Assembly (NCBI GenBank): GCA_036898135.1
Contig: CM072514.1
Coordinates: forward strand, 79,384,822 to 79,448,821
DNA from: Oncomelania hupensis
Taxonomy: Eukaryota; Mollusca; Gastropoda; Littorinimorpha; Pomatiopsidae
Length of the DNA: 64,000 nucleotides
Direction of reading: 5' to 3'
The notes beneath the pieces are model-generated. The model searched no databases, had not been told where the DNA came from, and worked only from the letters and a program-made list of their open reading frames with translations. This document shows, in pieces, positions 47,995-59,338 of this stretch. The stretch's first letter is position 1; each line of letters starts with the position of its first letter. The translations under genes were made by a program, and so were the position numbers.

Positions 47995-48213
47995 CATTGA
48001 AGTGTAACTTCCACACCCACCTGTGGCAGAGGGGGAAAGCCATCCCAGGGAAGAGTGGGCAGGGACCTAAATCATCATTGAACCACCAGAGCAATCATAC
48101 TGTTAAAGCGGACAGCGAAAAAAGAATGCAATTAAAAAATAAAATCTTGCCTATACACGGGATTTGAACCTGGGTCATCGGTGTACCAATCGAACCTCTA
48201 AATTACGGCGGTG
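47995..48213 (-). mobile_element. SINE family B, copy 2
   Basis: On the minus strand the head has 'acccaggttcaaatcc', a B box, and 'cgccgtaatttagagg' as an altered A box. The body matches copies 1 and 3 ('ggtggttcaatgatgattt', 'aggtccctgccca'). It contains an A/T insertion near 48130. Confidence 0.75.
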
Positions 48214-48574
<361 letters not shown>

Positions 48575-49004
48575 TACTATTGTAAGGATCTTATAGTATA
48601 GAGAAAGAGAGAGAAAGCGCCGCTATTAGGCTTCGGCATCTCTAACATTCAGATCCGGGAACCTGTACTCCGCATCTATACGTGCGGAAAACAGTTGAAA
48701 GAATTGCCTTGTGGGACCTCAGGAGCTGTTTGTCAAGAGCTGGATGCTGGAGCTGGTAGGGTCTAGTCACGGTATACACGTCTCCAACATCCTACAGAGA
48801 ATAGCATCCTAGAGGAGCGCGCACATGTGCTCGACAGAGAAAGAGGCACTGGTTAGAAGACTTCACAGGACCCCCACCAGTTAAGGTCACACATTTCAAC
48901 GTCGTAGATTTCTTTTTTTGTGTGTTTGTTTTTAGTTTCAAATTCACGATGAGTGTTGTCGCATTGCAGATAATGTTGATTACTTGATTTGATTTGCTAT
49001 TGTG
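48575..49004. other. No recognised gene
   Basis: Nothing supported. Confidence 0.35.
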
Positions 49005-49300
49005 AAGAGGAAGACATTGGCGTGATGTGGCCATGTCACGCGGCTTCAACACTCTGGCAAATAAAAACGAAATAAGAAACGTATCCTGCAAAGAACGGTG
49101 GAAGGCAGAAGGCATGTGCCGAGGGCGACAAAGAAAGAGCTAGATAGATGATGATGTCAAAACATGAACTGCGCTGGAACATGTCATGCATCCTGATGAC
49201 AGCAGCAGACAGACACGCTACCCAAGCGGCCAAAACTCTGCACCAGGTTCCCTCATGTCTCACCCAACAGCCCGACCAGCTGCGGGCCTAATGTGTGATG
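49005..49300 (+). pseudogene. Heavily decayed LINE C-terminal tail
   Basis: A GHVTRL-like start at about 49027, KKRILQRTVEGRRH and RATKKEL recall the basic tail of RTE-type LINEs, followed by several stops. Recognition rests on these short matches only. Confidence 0.35.
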
Positions 49301-49565
49301 ATGACCCCTCTTTCAGAAGTACGCTTTTGTGGATATGAATCGGGAAGGTCGTGTGTTTATGCGCCTAATAACAGCATCAAAGTTGGCTCTAAAAATAGCA
49401 CAGCAGTGAAAGTGTGTGTATAGTTCATTGTTACGTAAACAAGAAAAAAGAAAGATACCTAAACTTCAAAGCTTGACGGTCGGGTTGGAGCAACGTCAAA
49501 CGATTGTATGTTATATTATCCTGTAATGTCAAACATTGGAATGTCCCAGGTACACTCACTGTCAC
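49301..49565. other. No recognised gene
   Basis: Nothing supported. Confidence 0.3.
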
Positions 49566-49800
49566 ACACACATTCACACACGCACACACGCACGCACACA
49601 CACACACAACCGTGTAAATACGCGGTTGTTATGACTTTCATGAAACGCAACATAGTTGTTTGGACCTTTTTTTAATTTGTCAATTTTTTAAGCTAACCCA
49701 AACCCTAAACCTAACCCTAAGCCTAACACAGCCCTAACCCTAACGGAACACTGTTTTGATGTCAAAAAAACGTAGGTAGAGTATAAAGAGTGTGTAATAA
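49566..49800. repeat. Family C, copy 3
   Basis: (CA)n, 'accgtgtaaatacgcg', 'atgactttcatgaaacgc', 'ccctaaacctaaccctaa' and 'cctaacggaacactgttttg' in the same order as 37495-38035. Confidence 0.85.
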
Positions 49801-49967
49801 TAACGTTTCTACGTCGTACCCCCTCTCCCCCCACACACACTACAAACACACCCACACACATTCCACCCTCCTCCCCCATACACACCATTCAAGAATAGTT
49901 GATTATCTCACAGATATGAAGACATACCTTGCTGACAGTAGATGTACTACAACGACGTCGCCAGAGC

Positions 49968-50195
49968 ATTAGGCTTTGCAAAGACCATCCTGCAAAGCAC
50001 GGTGCAAGGAGGCAGAAGAAGGGGGAGACAGAAAAAAAAGTGGAAGGACAACATTCGAGGATGGGCTGGCTTGACACTGAGCAAAGTCATGAGTGTTGCT
50101 GAGGACAGAGAAAGATGGATTACGCTGGTTAAACGATCATCTGTGGTGCCCCAACGACTTTCGAGTTGCGGGATAGGATAGGATAGGATAGGACT
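49968..50195 (+). pseudogene. RTE-like LINE 3' end, copy 3
   Basis: The frame reads GFAKTILQSTVQGGRRRGRQ, NIRGWAGLTLSK and AEDRERWITLVKRSSVVPQR, ending in (GGATA)n at 50173-50193. The best preserved of the three copies. Confidence 0.85.
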
Positions 50196-51082
50196 ATAAA
50201 AAAGTGCAATAAATGTTTAAGAAAAGGCAAGTCTCCTATATGCTATGTGTCCGGAGACGTTAATCTACCCAAGTCAAGTCAAGTAAGAAAAGGCAATTAC
50301 AAACATTCACTCATTAAGAGTTTGACTTTTAAAAAAATCACGCGCAGTTTCTTGATACCCCGAACCTTTTATTATAAACTTAAAAAATAAAAATAAAATT
50401 GATTTAAAGAATTTAATTTTTTTTTTAAACTACGCTCTTTTATTGTTACAAACAGTGTTTAGTAACCATTTACGTCAACGAGACACAACAATGAATGCCC
50501 CATCTCCTTCCCCCCTTAGCAACGAAAACGTTAAAGGCTATTTGAAGACTAATAATAGTCAGTATTGACCTTTCCCATTAACACAACAGAAAACAATAGG
50601 TCTAACACGCTCAGCCGCTAAGATAACACCACACTTATCAACGGAGGAACACGGACGATCCTGGTCGTCAAGATAAACACGAGACGTGGATATCATATGC
50701 AGACACTATTATCTGTTCAAAATATTCGATGTATGATCATTTATCGTCCTATCTTCCTGGATCAAACTTCCATGACAAGACCAAGGCGAAGGGTTCCGAC
50801 CTCTCCTCTTTTTTTTTTTAAATCTGAAAAGTATTGTTCAGTATTTTAATGTTTTTATTTTATTTTATTTTATTCTATTTTGTGATATCTTTTTTTTTGT
50901 TTGAACATAAGCTTGTTCAATATGTCAACGCTTTTATTAAGTTATTTTTAAACTAATATTTTATATCGTATTTATTATTTTTGTACTTATTTTATTTAGG
51001 TATTTTATTTCCATATTTTATTTACGTAGTTAAATTTTTATTTAATCCCAAAGTTGTATGTACCTATATACTTCGAACAATG
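50196..51082. other. No recognised gene; AT-rich
   Basis: 'tatgctatgtgtccgg' at 50230 resembles 6650-6675. (TTTTA)n lies at 50850-50880. Confidence 0.4.
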
Positions 51083-51312
51083 AACATTGAAATTTAACGT
51101 CTACACCCACCATTGGCGATATGGCAGACGGAGATAACCCTCCCAGTGAAGAAGGGGTAGGGGCCATAATTAACACTAAACCACCAGAGCAATCATACTG
51201 CAAAGGCGGACAGTGAAAATGGGCCACTTTTTATCTTGCCCCACCGCGGGATCCGAACCTGGGACTTCGGTGTACCAGTCGAAGGCTCTAACACCGAGCT
51301 ACGGCAGTGGGA
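51083..51312 (-). mobile_element. SINE family B, copy 3 (best preserved)
   Basis: On the minus strand 'cgtagctcggtgttagagcc' is an A box and 'caggttcggatcc' a B box, spaced as in a tRNA. The body follows ('gcccattttcactgtccgc', 'tatgattgctctggtggttt', 'gggagggttatctccgtctg') and the end is 'gttaaatttcaatg'. It defines the family: a tRNA-derived SINE of about 230 bp. Confidence 0.82.
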
Positions 51313-51344
51313 CAATATATACTTCTTCAAATGAGAGTATAACC

Positions 51345-51450
51345 CGAGACCTACTCTGTGTATGCATGTATTCCACCGCAAGAACTTTAAAGGTCCTAGG
51401 CGAGCGAGTGCCCGAGCCACCAATTCACCCAGCATGCACCATAATAGGCC
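51345..51450. repeat. Dispersed repeat family D, copy 3
   Basis: 'cgagacctactctgtgtatg' and 'catgtattccaccgc', then 'cacccagcatgcac', as in 8757-8880. Confidence 0.55.
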
Positions 51451-52197
51451 ATGTTTCCGCCTGTATTTGCACTCAGGATTGTAGATCTCTTTGTCTTTAA
51501 ATTATTTTTTTAATAAATATTTTTTTTATTGTGACATAAATGGCTGTATATAATTCCTCTGAATGGTAATACATTTTTTGTTCAATTGAATTGAATTGGA
51601 CTGAATCTTTCCTCAATTATAATTCGTCATTTCTTGTGAAACCTGCGCCAGCATACCATTTCCGGATCATTCATCACGCCTTGCGCAATGCAAATGTTGA
51701 CCGAAGGAAATCCTTGTGGGTTCCGCTAGCCAATGAAACATTGTGCATCCTTGTATCCTTGCGTCTTTGTATCCTTCAAATAAATGAAGCGCCCCTTACA
51801 CCCCCCCCCCCTCTCCCACGACGAACTATGTAGAACATGCGCAGTGACCATTTACAAAACGTTCTGAACTACCTGTATCTGGCGTATTACTTTGAAGCAT
51901 GACACAGACCTGTTCAACAATCTATCAGTAATCGCGGGTTGTCCTCACCGGTCATTATTGCGGTAAAGGAGTGCCTTTGCAACATTCGACATAAGTGCGC
52001 CTTATATTATGATCATCCAGGAAATCGGAGGGGGAGGGAGGGAGGGAAGGGGGGGGGGGGTGATTACCAGTAAAGTATTAAATTCAATTGAACAAATCTT
52101 TATTACCATGAAATGAATTATGTATAGCCATTTTGTGGCATTTGAATACATTATTTTTAAAAAAGCATGAAAAATAAACGACAGCACATTTTCTTAA

Positions 52198-52198
<1 letters not shown>
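51451..52198. other. No recognised gene
   Basis: C-run at 51800 and G-run at 52049. Nothing supported. Confidence 0.35.
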
Positions 52199-52245
<47 letters not shown>

Positions 52246-52246
52246 A
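52199..52246. repeat. (CAA)n microsatellite
   Basis: About 16 triplets. Confidence 0.96.
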
Positions 52247-52631
52247 TAACAACTAACTTTTAATTTTAGAGATTCATTCATTTCTCGTACCCATACACAC
52301 ACACCCTATATACCCCTCTCACAAATGTATGCCATAATAAAAACTTCGTTATTGATAAATTCATTAAATTACATTGTCAAGAACATAGTAATTATTGCAC
52401 AACAAAATTATTAAAACGATATCGGTTACTAAATACCACAATCACAGCAAAGGGAAACAATTATCAGTATATAACAACGACCAAAGGATCGAGGCAAACA
52501 TCAGCTCCGAGTTACCTAGGCAGAGCGCTACGTAACGCTACGTAACTATTTTGGCGGAAAGTCTGCGCCACCCTATGCCCACGGAGAGCGCGCTGTAGTG
52601 GTATCGAAAGGTTGTTTGAGAAGAGAAAAAG

Positions 52632-52723
52632 ATGGCGGCCAGAGTGGAGGACTTTCGATTTGCGAATGGCGATGTGTTCAATGATGAAATAACAAGGGAG
52701 GATTTTTTGTCATTTACAATCTG
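52632..52723 (+). CDS. Exon-like ORF in left arm
   Basis: ATG in good context ('agaaaaagatggcggcc') starts MAARVEDFRFANGDVFNDEI then TREDFLSFTIW, reaching a GTAAGA donor after 92 nt. The preceding GC-richer sequence looks like a promoter/5' UTR. No matching downstream exon was identified. The function is unknown. Confidence 0.4.
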
Positions 52724-53131
52724 GTAAGATTTGTGTACTTGTTATTTGACGGAATAATTATGTTTATGTGCAATCGGTATGAATTAGTATTTATATTTGA
52801 TAATATTGTTGTGTCGTCTGTGCGATTGACAGTAATTTTCACTTTCAGCCAACTTCACGTTGATTGGCTGTTGTGCAGTTAACATACGCTGCGCCATTTT
52901 AAAAGCGCTCGCTTATGGCAAAAGGTTGCCCAGAAGCAAAAATAGTTCGTGGCGCTTTTTTTTCCAGACAACTCGGGGCAGAACAGACATCAAGCACTAT
53001 GTAATATATAATAAAATATACCATATTTATACTATATATCTATAACGCTTTGAAACAACAAAATTTTATCCACTCAATTAGATTTGCCTAATTTTCGGTT
53101 TTTAATAACCTTCTTCAGCGCTTTCCAGTTT

Positions 53132-53167
<36 letters not shown>

Positions 53168-53745
53168 TTTAACGTCTATTCACATCTGTGATATTAGACA
53201 ACATATTAAATTAGAAACAGATTAACTTAAAATTAAAATAAAGGAGTTAATATGAACAACAATTAATATAACGACATAATGATATAAAAGAAATCTATTG
53301 TTATTGCTTGTTTATGATGTACGAATGAATAAGAAAGCAATATGACAACATATATGCTTATTGCAATCATCGCGGAGAATGCATTTTAAAATATATTAAT
53401 TGCGAAATACTTACAGATTAATCTATGAATAAAACATAAGTAATGAAAAATATAACTATTTAACCTAATTCATTGAGCATACACTTTTTGATGAAACCTC
53501 TGTTAAAACTTAAATTTGAACTCTACGGATCGTTTTAAATAATCAGTATATTTTATAAATTTAATTTCAATGATAAATGGAAAACATGTGAATGATTACC
53601 ATCTTGAAAATGACATCTTCATTATAACTTATGCTATCCAGTGTCAGTGTGAGAAATGTACAAAGTGTTTTCCTAATAACATTACAATTCATGGCTATAA
53701 TTTAAAAAAAAACCCACATCTATAATACACACACATATGTGCGTA

Positions 53746-53746
<1 letters not shown>

Positions 53747-53813
<67 letters not shown>

Positions 53814-53981
53814 TTCTCTCTCTCTCTCTCATTATAATATGCCTACCAGAATGAATTCTGCTAGCGACACTAACACTAACACTGCAGCATTATAAAGATA
53901 ATCAGAGTAAGTGTCCCTGAGGGGGTCTCTCTGCATATTCAGAAATGACAGAGGCATACAGCGTAACTGAGACTAGACAAG

Positions 53982-54056
<75 letters not shown>

Positions 54057-54060
54057 GTCT
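53747..54060. repeat. Two (CT)n tracts in the spacer
   Basis: CT at 53747-53832 (with breaks) and 53985-54060. Confidence 0.95.
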
Positions 54061-54385
54061 CTGTCTCTCTCACTCTGTCAGATTGAGAATGAGGGGGAAG
54101 GTCTTGTCCATGGTCAGCAAACCTGCTCCGAGGTGTCTTGAAAAAAAAAACCGCCACAAACGTTTGCGATTGATCCGCACGAAATATTTTTGCTTCTGGG
54201 CAACCTTTTGCCCTAGGCGAGCGCTTTTAAAATGGCGCATCACATGTTGACTGCACAACAGCCAATCAAAGTGAAGTTGACCGAAAGTGGAAGTTACTGT
54301 CAATCCCACTGACGACACAGCAATACTATCAAATATAAATACTAATTCATACCGATTGCACATATAACAAGTACACAAATCTCAC

Positions 54386-54477
54386 CAGACTGTAAATGAC
54401 AAAATGTCCTCCCTTGCTATTTGACCGTTGAACACATCACCATTCAAAAATCGAAAGCCCACCACTCTGGCAGCCAT
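54386..54477 (-). CDS. Exon-like ORF in right arm
   Basis: Same length (92 nt), frame and GT donor (GTGAG) as in the left arm: MAARVVGFRFLNGDVFNGQI then AREDILSFTVW. There are about nine amino-acid differences but no stop or frameshift, which suggests both copies derive from a coding exon. Confidence 0.4.
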
Positions 54478-54716
54478 CTTTTCTCTTTGCAATCAACCTT
54501 TCGAGACCGCTAGAGAGCGCTCTGTGGCGCTCTCCGCGGGCATAGGGTTGCCTAAACTTTCCGCCAAAATAGTTACGTAGCTTAAGGTAGCGCTCTACCT
54601 ATGTAACTCGGGGCTGAATTGTTAGTTTCGAGCTGGACAGAGCGCCGCGTCTACCTGCAGCAGTTATCCCCCGCCCTCCCTACCTTCTTCTTCTCCTCTC
54701 CCCTGTCAACCGCCAC

Positions 54717-54770
54717 GAACCACAGGCGCTTGTATCTGGACACGCGAGCGCCTATGCCTGTGACACGAAC
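54717..54770. repeat. Half of a palindromic MITE
   Basis: 'cacaggcgcttgtatctgg' then 'acacgcgagcgcctatgcct' match one arm of 56516-56646. Confidence 0.75.
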
Positions 54771-54962
54771 AATTGAGTCACCCTGATCGAAACTAAATGT
54801 GTGCATATTTATGTGAAAGGTCACATTGTGCTCTCGAAAAGCTTTTTTAACGTGCAGCTTTGGCAACATTTCAAAGAAAAATTATTTTCCTTCGACATTT
54901 AATTTATTTTTAAAATCTCTCTCCGAATTGGTTCATGAAATTATTTATTAAATTATTAAATT

Positions 54963-54964
54963 AT

Positions 54965-55014
<50 letters not shown>

Positions 55015-55035
55015 TATTAATATTAATAATAAAAA

Positions 55036-55095
<60 letters not shown>
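54963..55095. repeat. (AAT)n joined to (ATT)n
   Basis: AAT at 54965-55003 is followed, after a short AT-rich link, by ATT at 55037-55095. The two halves are complementary and can form a hairpin. Confidence 0.93.
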
Positions 55096-55096
<1 letters not shown>

Positions 55097-55505
55097 GTGA
55101 TGATGATGATAATGATGATGATGCTGAAACAAAAATTTTAATGAAGAAAATGGTAAATGGAGGTTGGAGACGCGTGCATGTGTGGGTGTGTATGTGTGTG
55201 TGTGCGTGAGTGTGTGTGTGTGTTCTTGTTTTTGGTGAGAGCGCCGGAAACAGTATACATAGAGTGGTTAAAGAGTGGTTGAAAAATACCTCCCTATCGA
55301 AGATTGCTTATGACTGTTGTGAGCTGTACTGCCTTTGCATGAACTACATCGCCTTGGGATCCGTACTGCGGTCCGTTGTAAGTGCTGGTCTATGACTTCA
55401 CCTCACAGTGAAGTAAAGACGTCAAAGAGCTTTCGTTAACCTTTTTGGGAAAGAGAGGAATTTGGAACCTCCCTTTTTTTCCATGGCCAATCAAATAAGA
55501 CCGGT

Positions 55506-55506
55506 G

Positions 55507-55588
<82 letters not shown>
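55506..55588. repeat. (CT)n directly 5' of a LINE fragment
   Basis: About 41 CT units stopping exactly where LINE homology starts. Confidence 0.97.
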
Positions 55589-55590
<2 letters not shown>

Positions 55591-56058
55591 AATGCGTTTT
55601 TGCAACTTTTTAAGGAAAGACTCATTGATATGTTTGTGCAAAACTGGCGCGAATCAATGTGTGAAAGTCACCGTTACGATAACTACACTTCCTTTAAACT
55701 CTTATTTGTTCCTGAAACATATCTAGACTATTTTTCAGTGCCTACGTTTCGACAGGCTGTTACAAAATTCAGAGCTGGAATGTTTCCTGTAAATGCTAAC
55801 TTATACAGATATGATGTGTTGTCCAAACAAAAATGTTCATTTTGCCCTGATAGTATTGATGACGAACGTCATTTTTTATTCGTCTGTCCGCTGCACAGGT
55901 CTCTTAGAAGTAAGTTTATATTTCCTAATAAGTACGACTTTGAGCAATTGTTTTTGTTCAGCAATATTTGGCTTGATATGACGCTTATAAAAGCGTTGTC
56001 TTGCTTCCTGGTTTATGCAGAGAAAATCAAGAAAAATGAAAATAACCGAAGTCCGTAA
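55589..56058 (+). pseudogene. LINE ORF2 C-terminal domain
   Basis: Reads through ERLIDMFVQNWRESMCES, FRAGMFPVNANLYRYDVL and the cluster CSFCPDSIDDERHFLFVCP, parallel to 1367-1900. Open for about 155 codons after the CT tract. The apparent start inside the CT tract is meaningless. The truncated ORF has no RT. Confidence 0.8.
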
Positions 56059-56119
56059 TGCGGTTCAAATGTGTATATATATATCATATGTTCTTCCCTG
56101 TATTATTATCGTTGTTGTA

Positions 56120-56188
<69 letters not shown>

Positions 56189-56417
56189 ACTTTTTGTTTG
56201 TTTGTTTTTAAAATTGTTTTTATGACTCTTTTATTTTATTGTTTAATTAATTATTTTCCTTTTTCTTCCTGTATATTGTATCAGTTTATTATTGTGTGTG
56301 TGTTTTCTAAATCGCACGACGTGTCCAGGCGTTTGTTCATTATTCATGTAGTATGTAAATACGTTATATGTACTTGCGAAAGGGGTGTGGCCTAAAGCAA
56401 TAAACCAATCAGTCAGT

Positions 56418-56420
<3 letters not shown>
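55589..56420 (+). mobile_element. 5'-truncated LINE of the same family as 1-2381
   Basis: Holds only the C-terminal domain and 3' UTR and ends 'ggcctaaagcaataaaccaa' then 'tcagtcagtcag' before (TC)n. A (TTA)n array sits at 56118-56187. (CT)n lies on both sides. Confidence 0.85.
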
Positions 56421-56474
<54 letters not shown>

Positions 56475-56492
56475 TTCTCTCTCTCTCTCGTA
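56421..56492. repeat. (CT)n directly 3' of the LINE fragment
   Basis: CT tract with one CCCTCTT break. Confidence 0.96.
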
Positions 56493-56515
56493 CTCTGTGT
56501 GTGTATCTGTGTGTC

Positions 56516-56646
56516 ACAGGCCGCTTGTATTTGGACACGCGAGCGCTTATGCCTGTGACACGTCTCCCTTGGGTTAAGTATTGTAGATAACCAAAGGAGA
56601 CGCGTCACGGGCATAGGCGCTAGCGTGTCCAGATACAAGCGTCTAT
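56516..56646. mobile_element. 131-bp palindromic MITE
   Basis: Arms of about 55 bp: 'cgcttgtatttggacacgcg' on the left pairs with 'cgctagcgtgtccagataca' on the right, and 'acacgtctcccttgg' pairs with 'ccaaaggagacgcgt'. The loop is about 20 bp. A half copy is at 54717. It would make a near-perfect RNA hairpin if transcribed. Confidence 0.85.
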
Positions 56647-56680
56647 GTTGTGTGTGTGTATGTGTGTGTGGGTGTGTGTT

Positions 56681-56724
<44 letters not shown>

Positions 56725-56730
56725 CATGCT
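56647..56730. repeat. (GT)n then (GA)n
   Basis: GT-rich at 56647-56700 and GA at 56700-56724. Confidence 0.93.
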
Positions 56731-56976
56731 TATAGGGCCTATTCACCCGTTGCCTGAGTGGGTAAATGAGCTCGGCTGAATTAGGACATAAGACAAAAAG
56801 AAAGCATAAGACAAAATGTCAGGCGAGGGGCCATTAATTATGGATTTGCACTTGCCCCTGTGAGATTTTCATGTAAATACAGTACTAACAAAAATTACAA
56901 GCAATATTTAATAGGGAGTTACTTTTCAACCAGCCTGTAGATGCGTCCGTTCTTATGATACCTGTGACAGAGTCGA

Positions 56977-57056
56977 TTAGGTGTTTAGGCAAGACGTCAT
57001 TAGGCGAGACGTGATTAGGTGAAACGTGATTAGGCGAGACGTTATTAGACGAAATG
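56977..57056. repeat. 15-bp tandem repeat
   Basis: Four to five units of 'gtgattaggcgagac' with small changes. Confidence 0.85.
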
Positions 57057-57256
57057 CGTTGTACCGCATGGCAGCGTCTCGTTAGGATTATCCCAGCTCG
57101 GCAATTTATTAGGCTATATTGCGGGCATCGGTTCCTGGATATTTGATCAGCCTGATCTCGGTCCATCTGCTGATCATATTAGATTATGATTGGGAGCCTT
57201 TGCCAAGTGCAGCTGCCCTAACCGGGTTGGGATAACAGGCGAGGAGAGAAAGAGTG

Positions 57257-57290
<34 letters not shown>

Positions 57291-57994
57291 GGGGGAGGGG
57301 GGGGGGGGAAACAGACAGACGGACAGAGACTGAGTGAGAGACAGACAGACAGACAGAAGAATGGAGGGAGATACAGACAGAGACAGACAGATAGAACAAA
57401 TACGATGGCACGAGCGAGGCTGGCCATTAACCTACGTAGCAGTAGCTTTGAAGTTTGGTCAAAGTACCTAAGTGCGTTCAGAGGTTCTATGGCGTGCAAA
57501 GGAACATCCGACAGACCGCTATTTTGGGCCTTCCGATTCCCGACTATTTCAAAGTATTTTCAGATGTTCTCTCGAAATACAAAAGTGGTTTGTTAGCGTC
57601 GATATAATCAAATCAATGTGAACTTACCTAAACTAAAGAGATCACAATCGATAAACTTTTTTTTTTTTTTTAAAGCGCCCTGTTTGTTTGAAGGAAGCAA
57701 ATGCAGTGAAACCTCTGTGAAGCCTAACACCGGACCCCATTTTCAATAGTTCCCTATTATCCTTATGACAAATAAGGTTTTATGTCAGAAGTAACACGGA
57801 TCGAAGAAAAAGAGGTCAAAGGGAATATCGAAAGGGATCAGCAAAGGACGTGTGTGTGTGTGTGGGGGGGGGGGGGAAGAAAGAAAGAAAGAAAGAGAGA
57901 GGGAGGGAGGGAGAGAGAGAGAGAGCTCTAATTGTTTGATCTACAGAAGCATGCTAAAGTTTATGAATTCAAACGTTTTCCTCTGTCTAGAACC
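57057..57994. other. No recognised gene; (GA)-rich stretches
   Basis: (GA)n at 57259-57287, a G-run at 57299, (CAGA)n at 57310-57390, a second G-run and (GAAA)n at 57864-57900. 'ctatttcaaagtatttt' at 57542 matches 32973. Confidence 0.45.
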
Positions 57995-57996
57995 GG

Positions 57997-58044
<48 letters not shown>

Positions 58045-58510
58045 GTCCTTGTTTACACAGTATTATCTGGACATATCAGTGAACATCTACATAACTTGTA
58101 TTGACATGCCTACTTGTTTTGACATCAGAAAAATTATCCGTTAGAGTTAGGGCTGGGTTAGGGTTAGGGTTTGGGTTAGGGTTTGTGTTTGGGTTTGGGT
58201 TCGAACACTGCAAAGTACTTAAAAATGGGGACGAAATATGACCCATTGTCAGCAAAACGTATGTGGCGTTTTGGGAAAGTCATGATAATACTGTGTACCC
58301 TCGGCTGTGCGCGTGTGTGTGTCCTTGTTTACACAGTGTTATCTGGACAAATCAGTGAACATCTACATAACTTGTATTGACATGCCTACTTGTTTTGACG
58401 TCAGAACAATGATCCGTTAGGATTAGGTTAGGGTTAGGGTTAGGGTTCGAACACTTCAAAGTGGGAACGAAATATGACCCATAGTGTCAGCACAACGTAG
58501 GTGGCGTTGT
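57995..58510. repeat. Tandem pair with (GT)n and TTAGGG-like runs
   Basis: Two units of about 275 bp, each with (GT)n, 'tccttgtttacacagt', 'tatctggaca', 'acatgcctacttgttttgac', then 'gggttagggttagggtt' and 'acgaaatatgaccca'. Arranged like family C but inverted and with different unique parts. Confidence 0.85.
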
Positions 58511-58703
58511 GTATGTTTGTGGGTGTGTGCGCGTGTGTGTTTGTTTGTGTCTCTGTCTGTGTGCATTATGTTGTGCTGTGAGAGTATTGTATGTTTTGGG
58601 GGTGTAGACGATAGTACCGTATAGAATTAGGGGGAGGAGGGGGGTGCTCTTTTAAAATCCTGCTGTCAAAAGCTTTCAGAAAGATTAGAGATCAATGAGA
58701 CCC
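58511..58703. other. Left flank of the LTR element
   Basis: GT-rich then G-rich. The five bases before the LTR are 'gaccc'; the matching duplication would be beyond the window end. Confidence 0.4.
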
Positions 58704-59338
58704 TGTTACGTTGAAACGCGAATGATAATATGGCTGAAGCGTGTACGATAGATCTAATCGTTTCGTTTTGCAAAGTATTCAATAATGGTGTTTATTTACC
58801 TTTGATTTGAGTTTGCATTGTTGTTAGGAGAGGCTTTGTATAACGTTGATAATTTGCGTTAGTCGATATTATTTGAGAATCTTCTGGATATGCGTGTTTA
58901 CTCTTGATAGAAATTTCCGGATGGATATCGAAGGTCGTGAATGTTCCCGGAAGTAGAGAAAATGTGAATGACGTAAGTCAGTGATGACGATCTTTAGTTC
59001 GATTGGTGGCAGTGCGTCATTTCTACCACGTACCAAATCGTTCCAGAAAAGAGAGAGGTTATTTAATCGTGAGCCGAGTCGCTGTTGAGATAGTAAAGTT
59101 GTTGATAGTGATTTGGAAAGTTGCTGTGAAAGTTGTTGAGTTGAATTGAGAATTGTATGCAGTTGTTGATGTATGCTGAATAAAAGTGGAAAACTTCATA
59201 CGTCGACTTTGTGATTTGTATGCTGTTTGGACGGGCTGTGTGAATAAACGAATCTGAGTTACACAACTATCAGGAATTCAAGCATCGGGGCTGAATCAGA
59301 TACTGATAGAAAACACCAACATCGAATCGAGTGTAACA
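58704..59338 (+). repeat. 5' LTR (635 bp)
   Basis: Bounded by TGTTAC and GTAACA. U3 carries heat-shock-element-like sites at 58877 (GAATCTTCTGGAT), 58910 (GAAATTTCCGGAT) and 58939 (GAATGTTCCCGGA). TTCCAGAA at 59041 lies just before a TATA-like 'ttatttaat' at 59059-59067. AATAAA at 59179 may be the polyadenylation signal. Confidence 0.93.
59041..59067 (+). promoter_or_regulatory. LTR core promoter with HSE dimer
   Basis: TTCCAGAA (inverted GAA pair) at 59041-59048, then TTATTTAAT at 59059-59067. In the solo LTR at 35 kb the matching place has 'ctatataagtg', a stronger TATA box. Confidence 0.5.

Larger units (their letters stand above)
52503..54616. mobile_element. Long inverted repeat (arms about 480 bp)
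   Basis: 52503-52990 and 54135-54616 are inverted copies that align almost throughout; the outer ends are 'cagctccgagttac' and, inverted, 'cagccccgagttac'. Each arm contains an exon-like ORF with a splice donor, plus 'gattggctgttgtgcagt' and 'gccattttaaaagcgctcgc'. The spacer of about 1.1 kb is AT-rich and includes (TTTA)n at 53130-53165 and two (CT)n tracts. It may be a foldback transposon or an inverted duplication of a gene's first exon. No target duplication was identified. Confidence 0.8.
55272..56936. mobile_element. TIR element related to the MITE at 29.7 kb
   Basis: Left end 'agagtggttgaaaaatacct' and 'ccctat...attgc'; right end, inverted, 'aggctggttgaaaagtaact' and 'ccctattaaatattgc'. 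The same ends bound 29737-30137. The 1.66 kb inside contains a LINE fragment with its (TC)n flanks and a small palindromic MITE, so later insertions may have swollen it. The pairing of the two ends as one element is inference. Confidence 0.55.

Noticed and set aside
55210..55395. Short frame at the left end of the TIR element
   Set aside because: It includes the TIR itself and has no recognisable domain; not enough to call a transposase.
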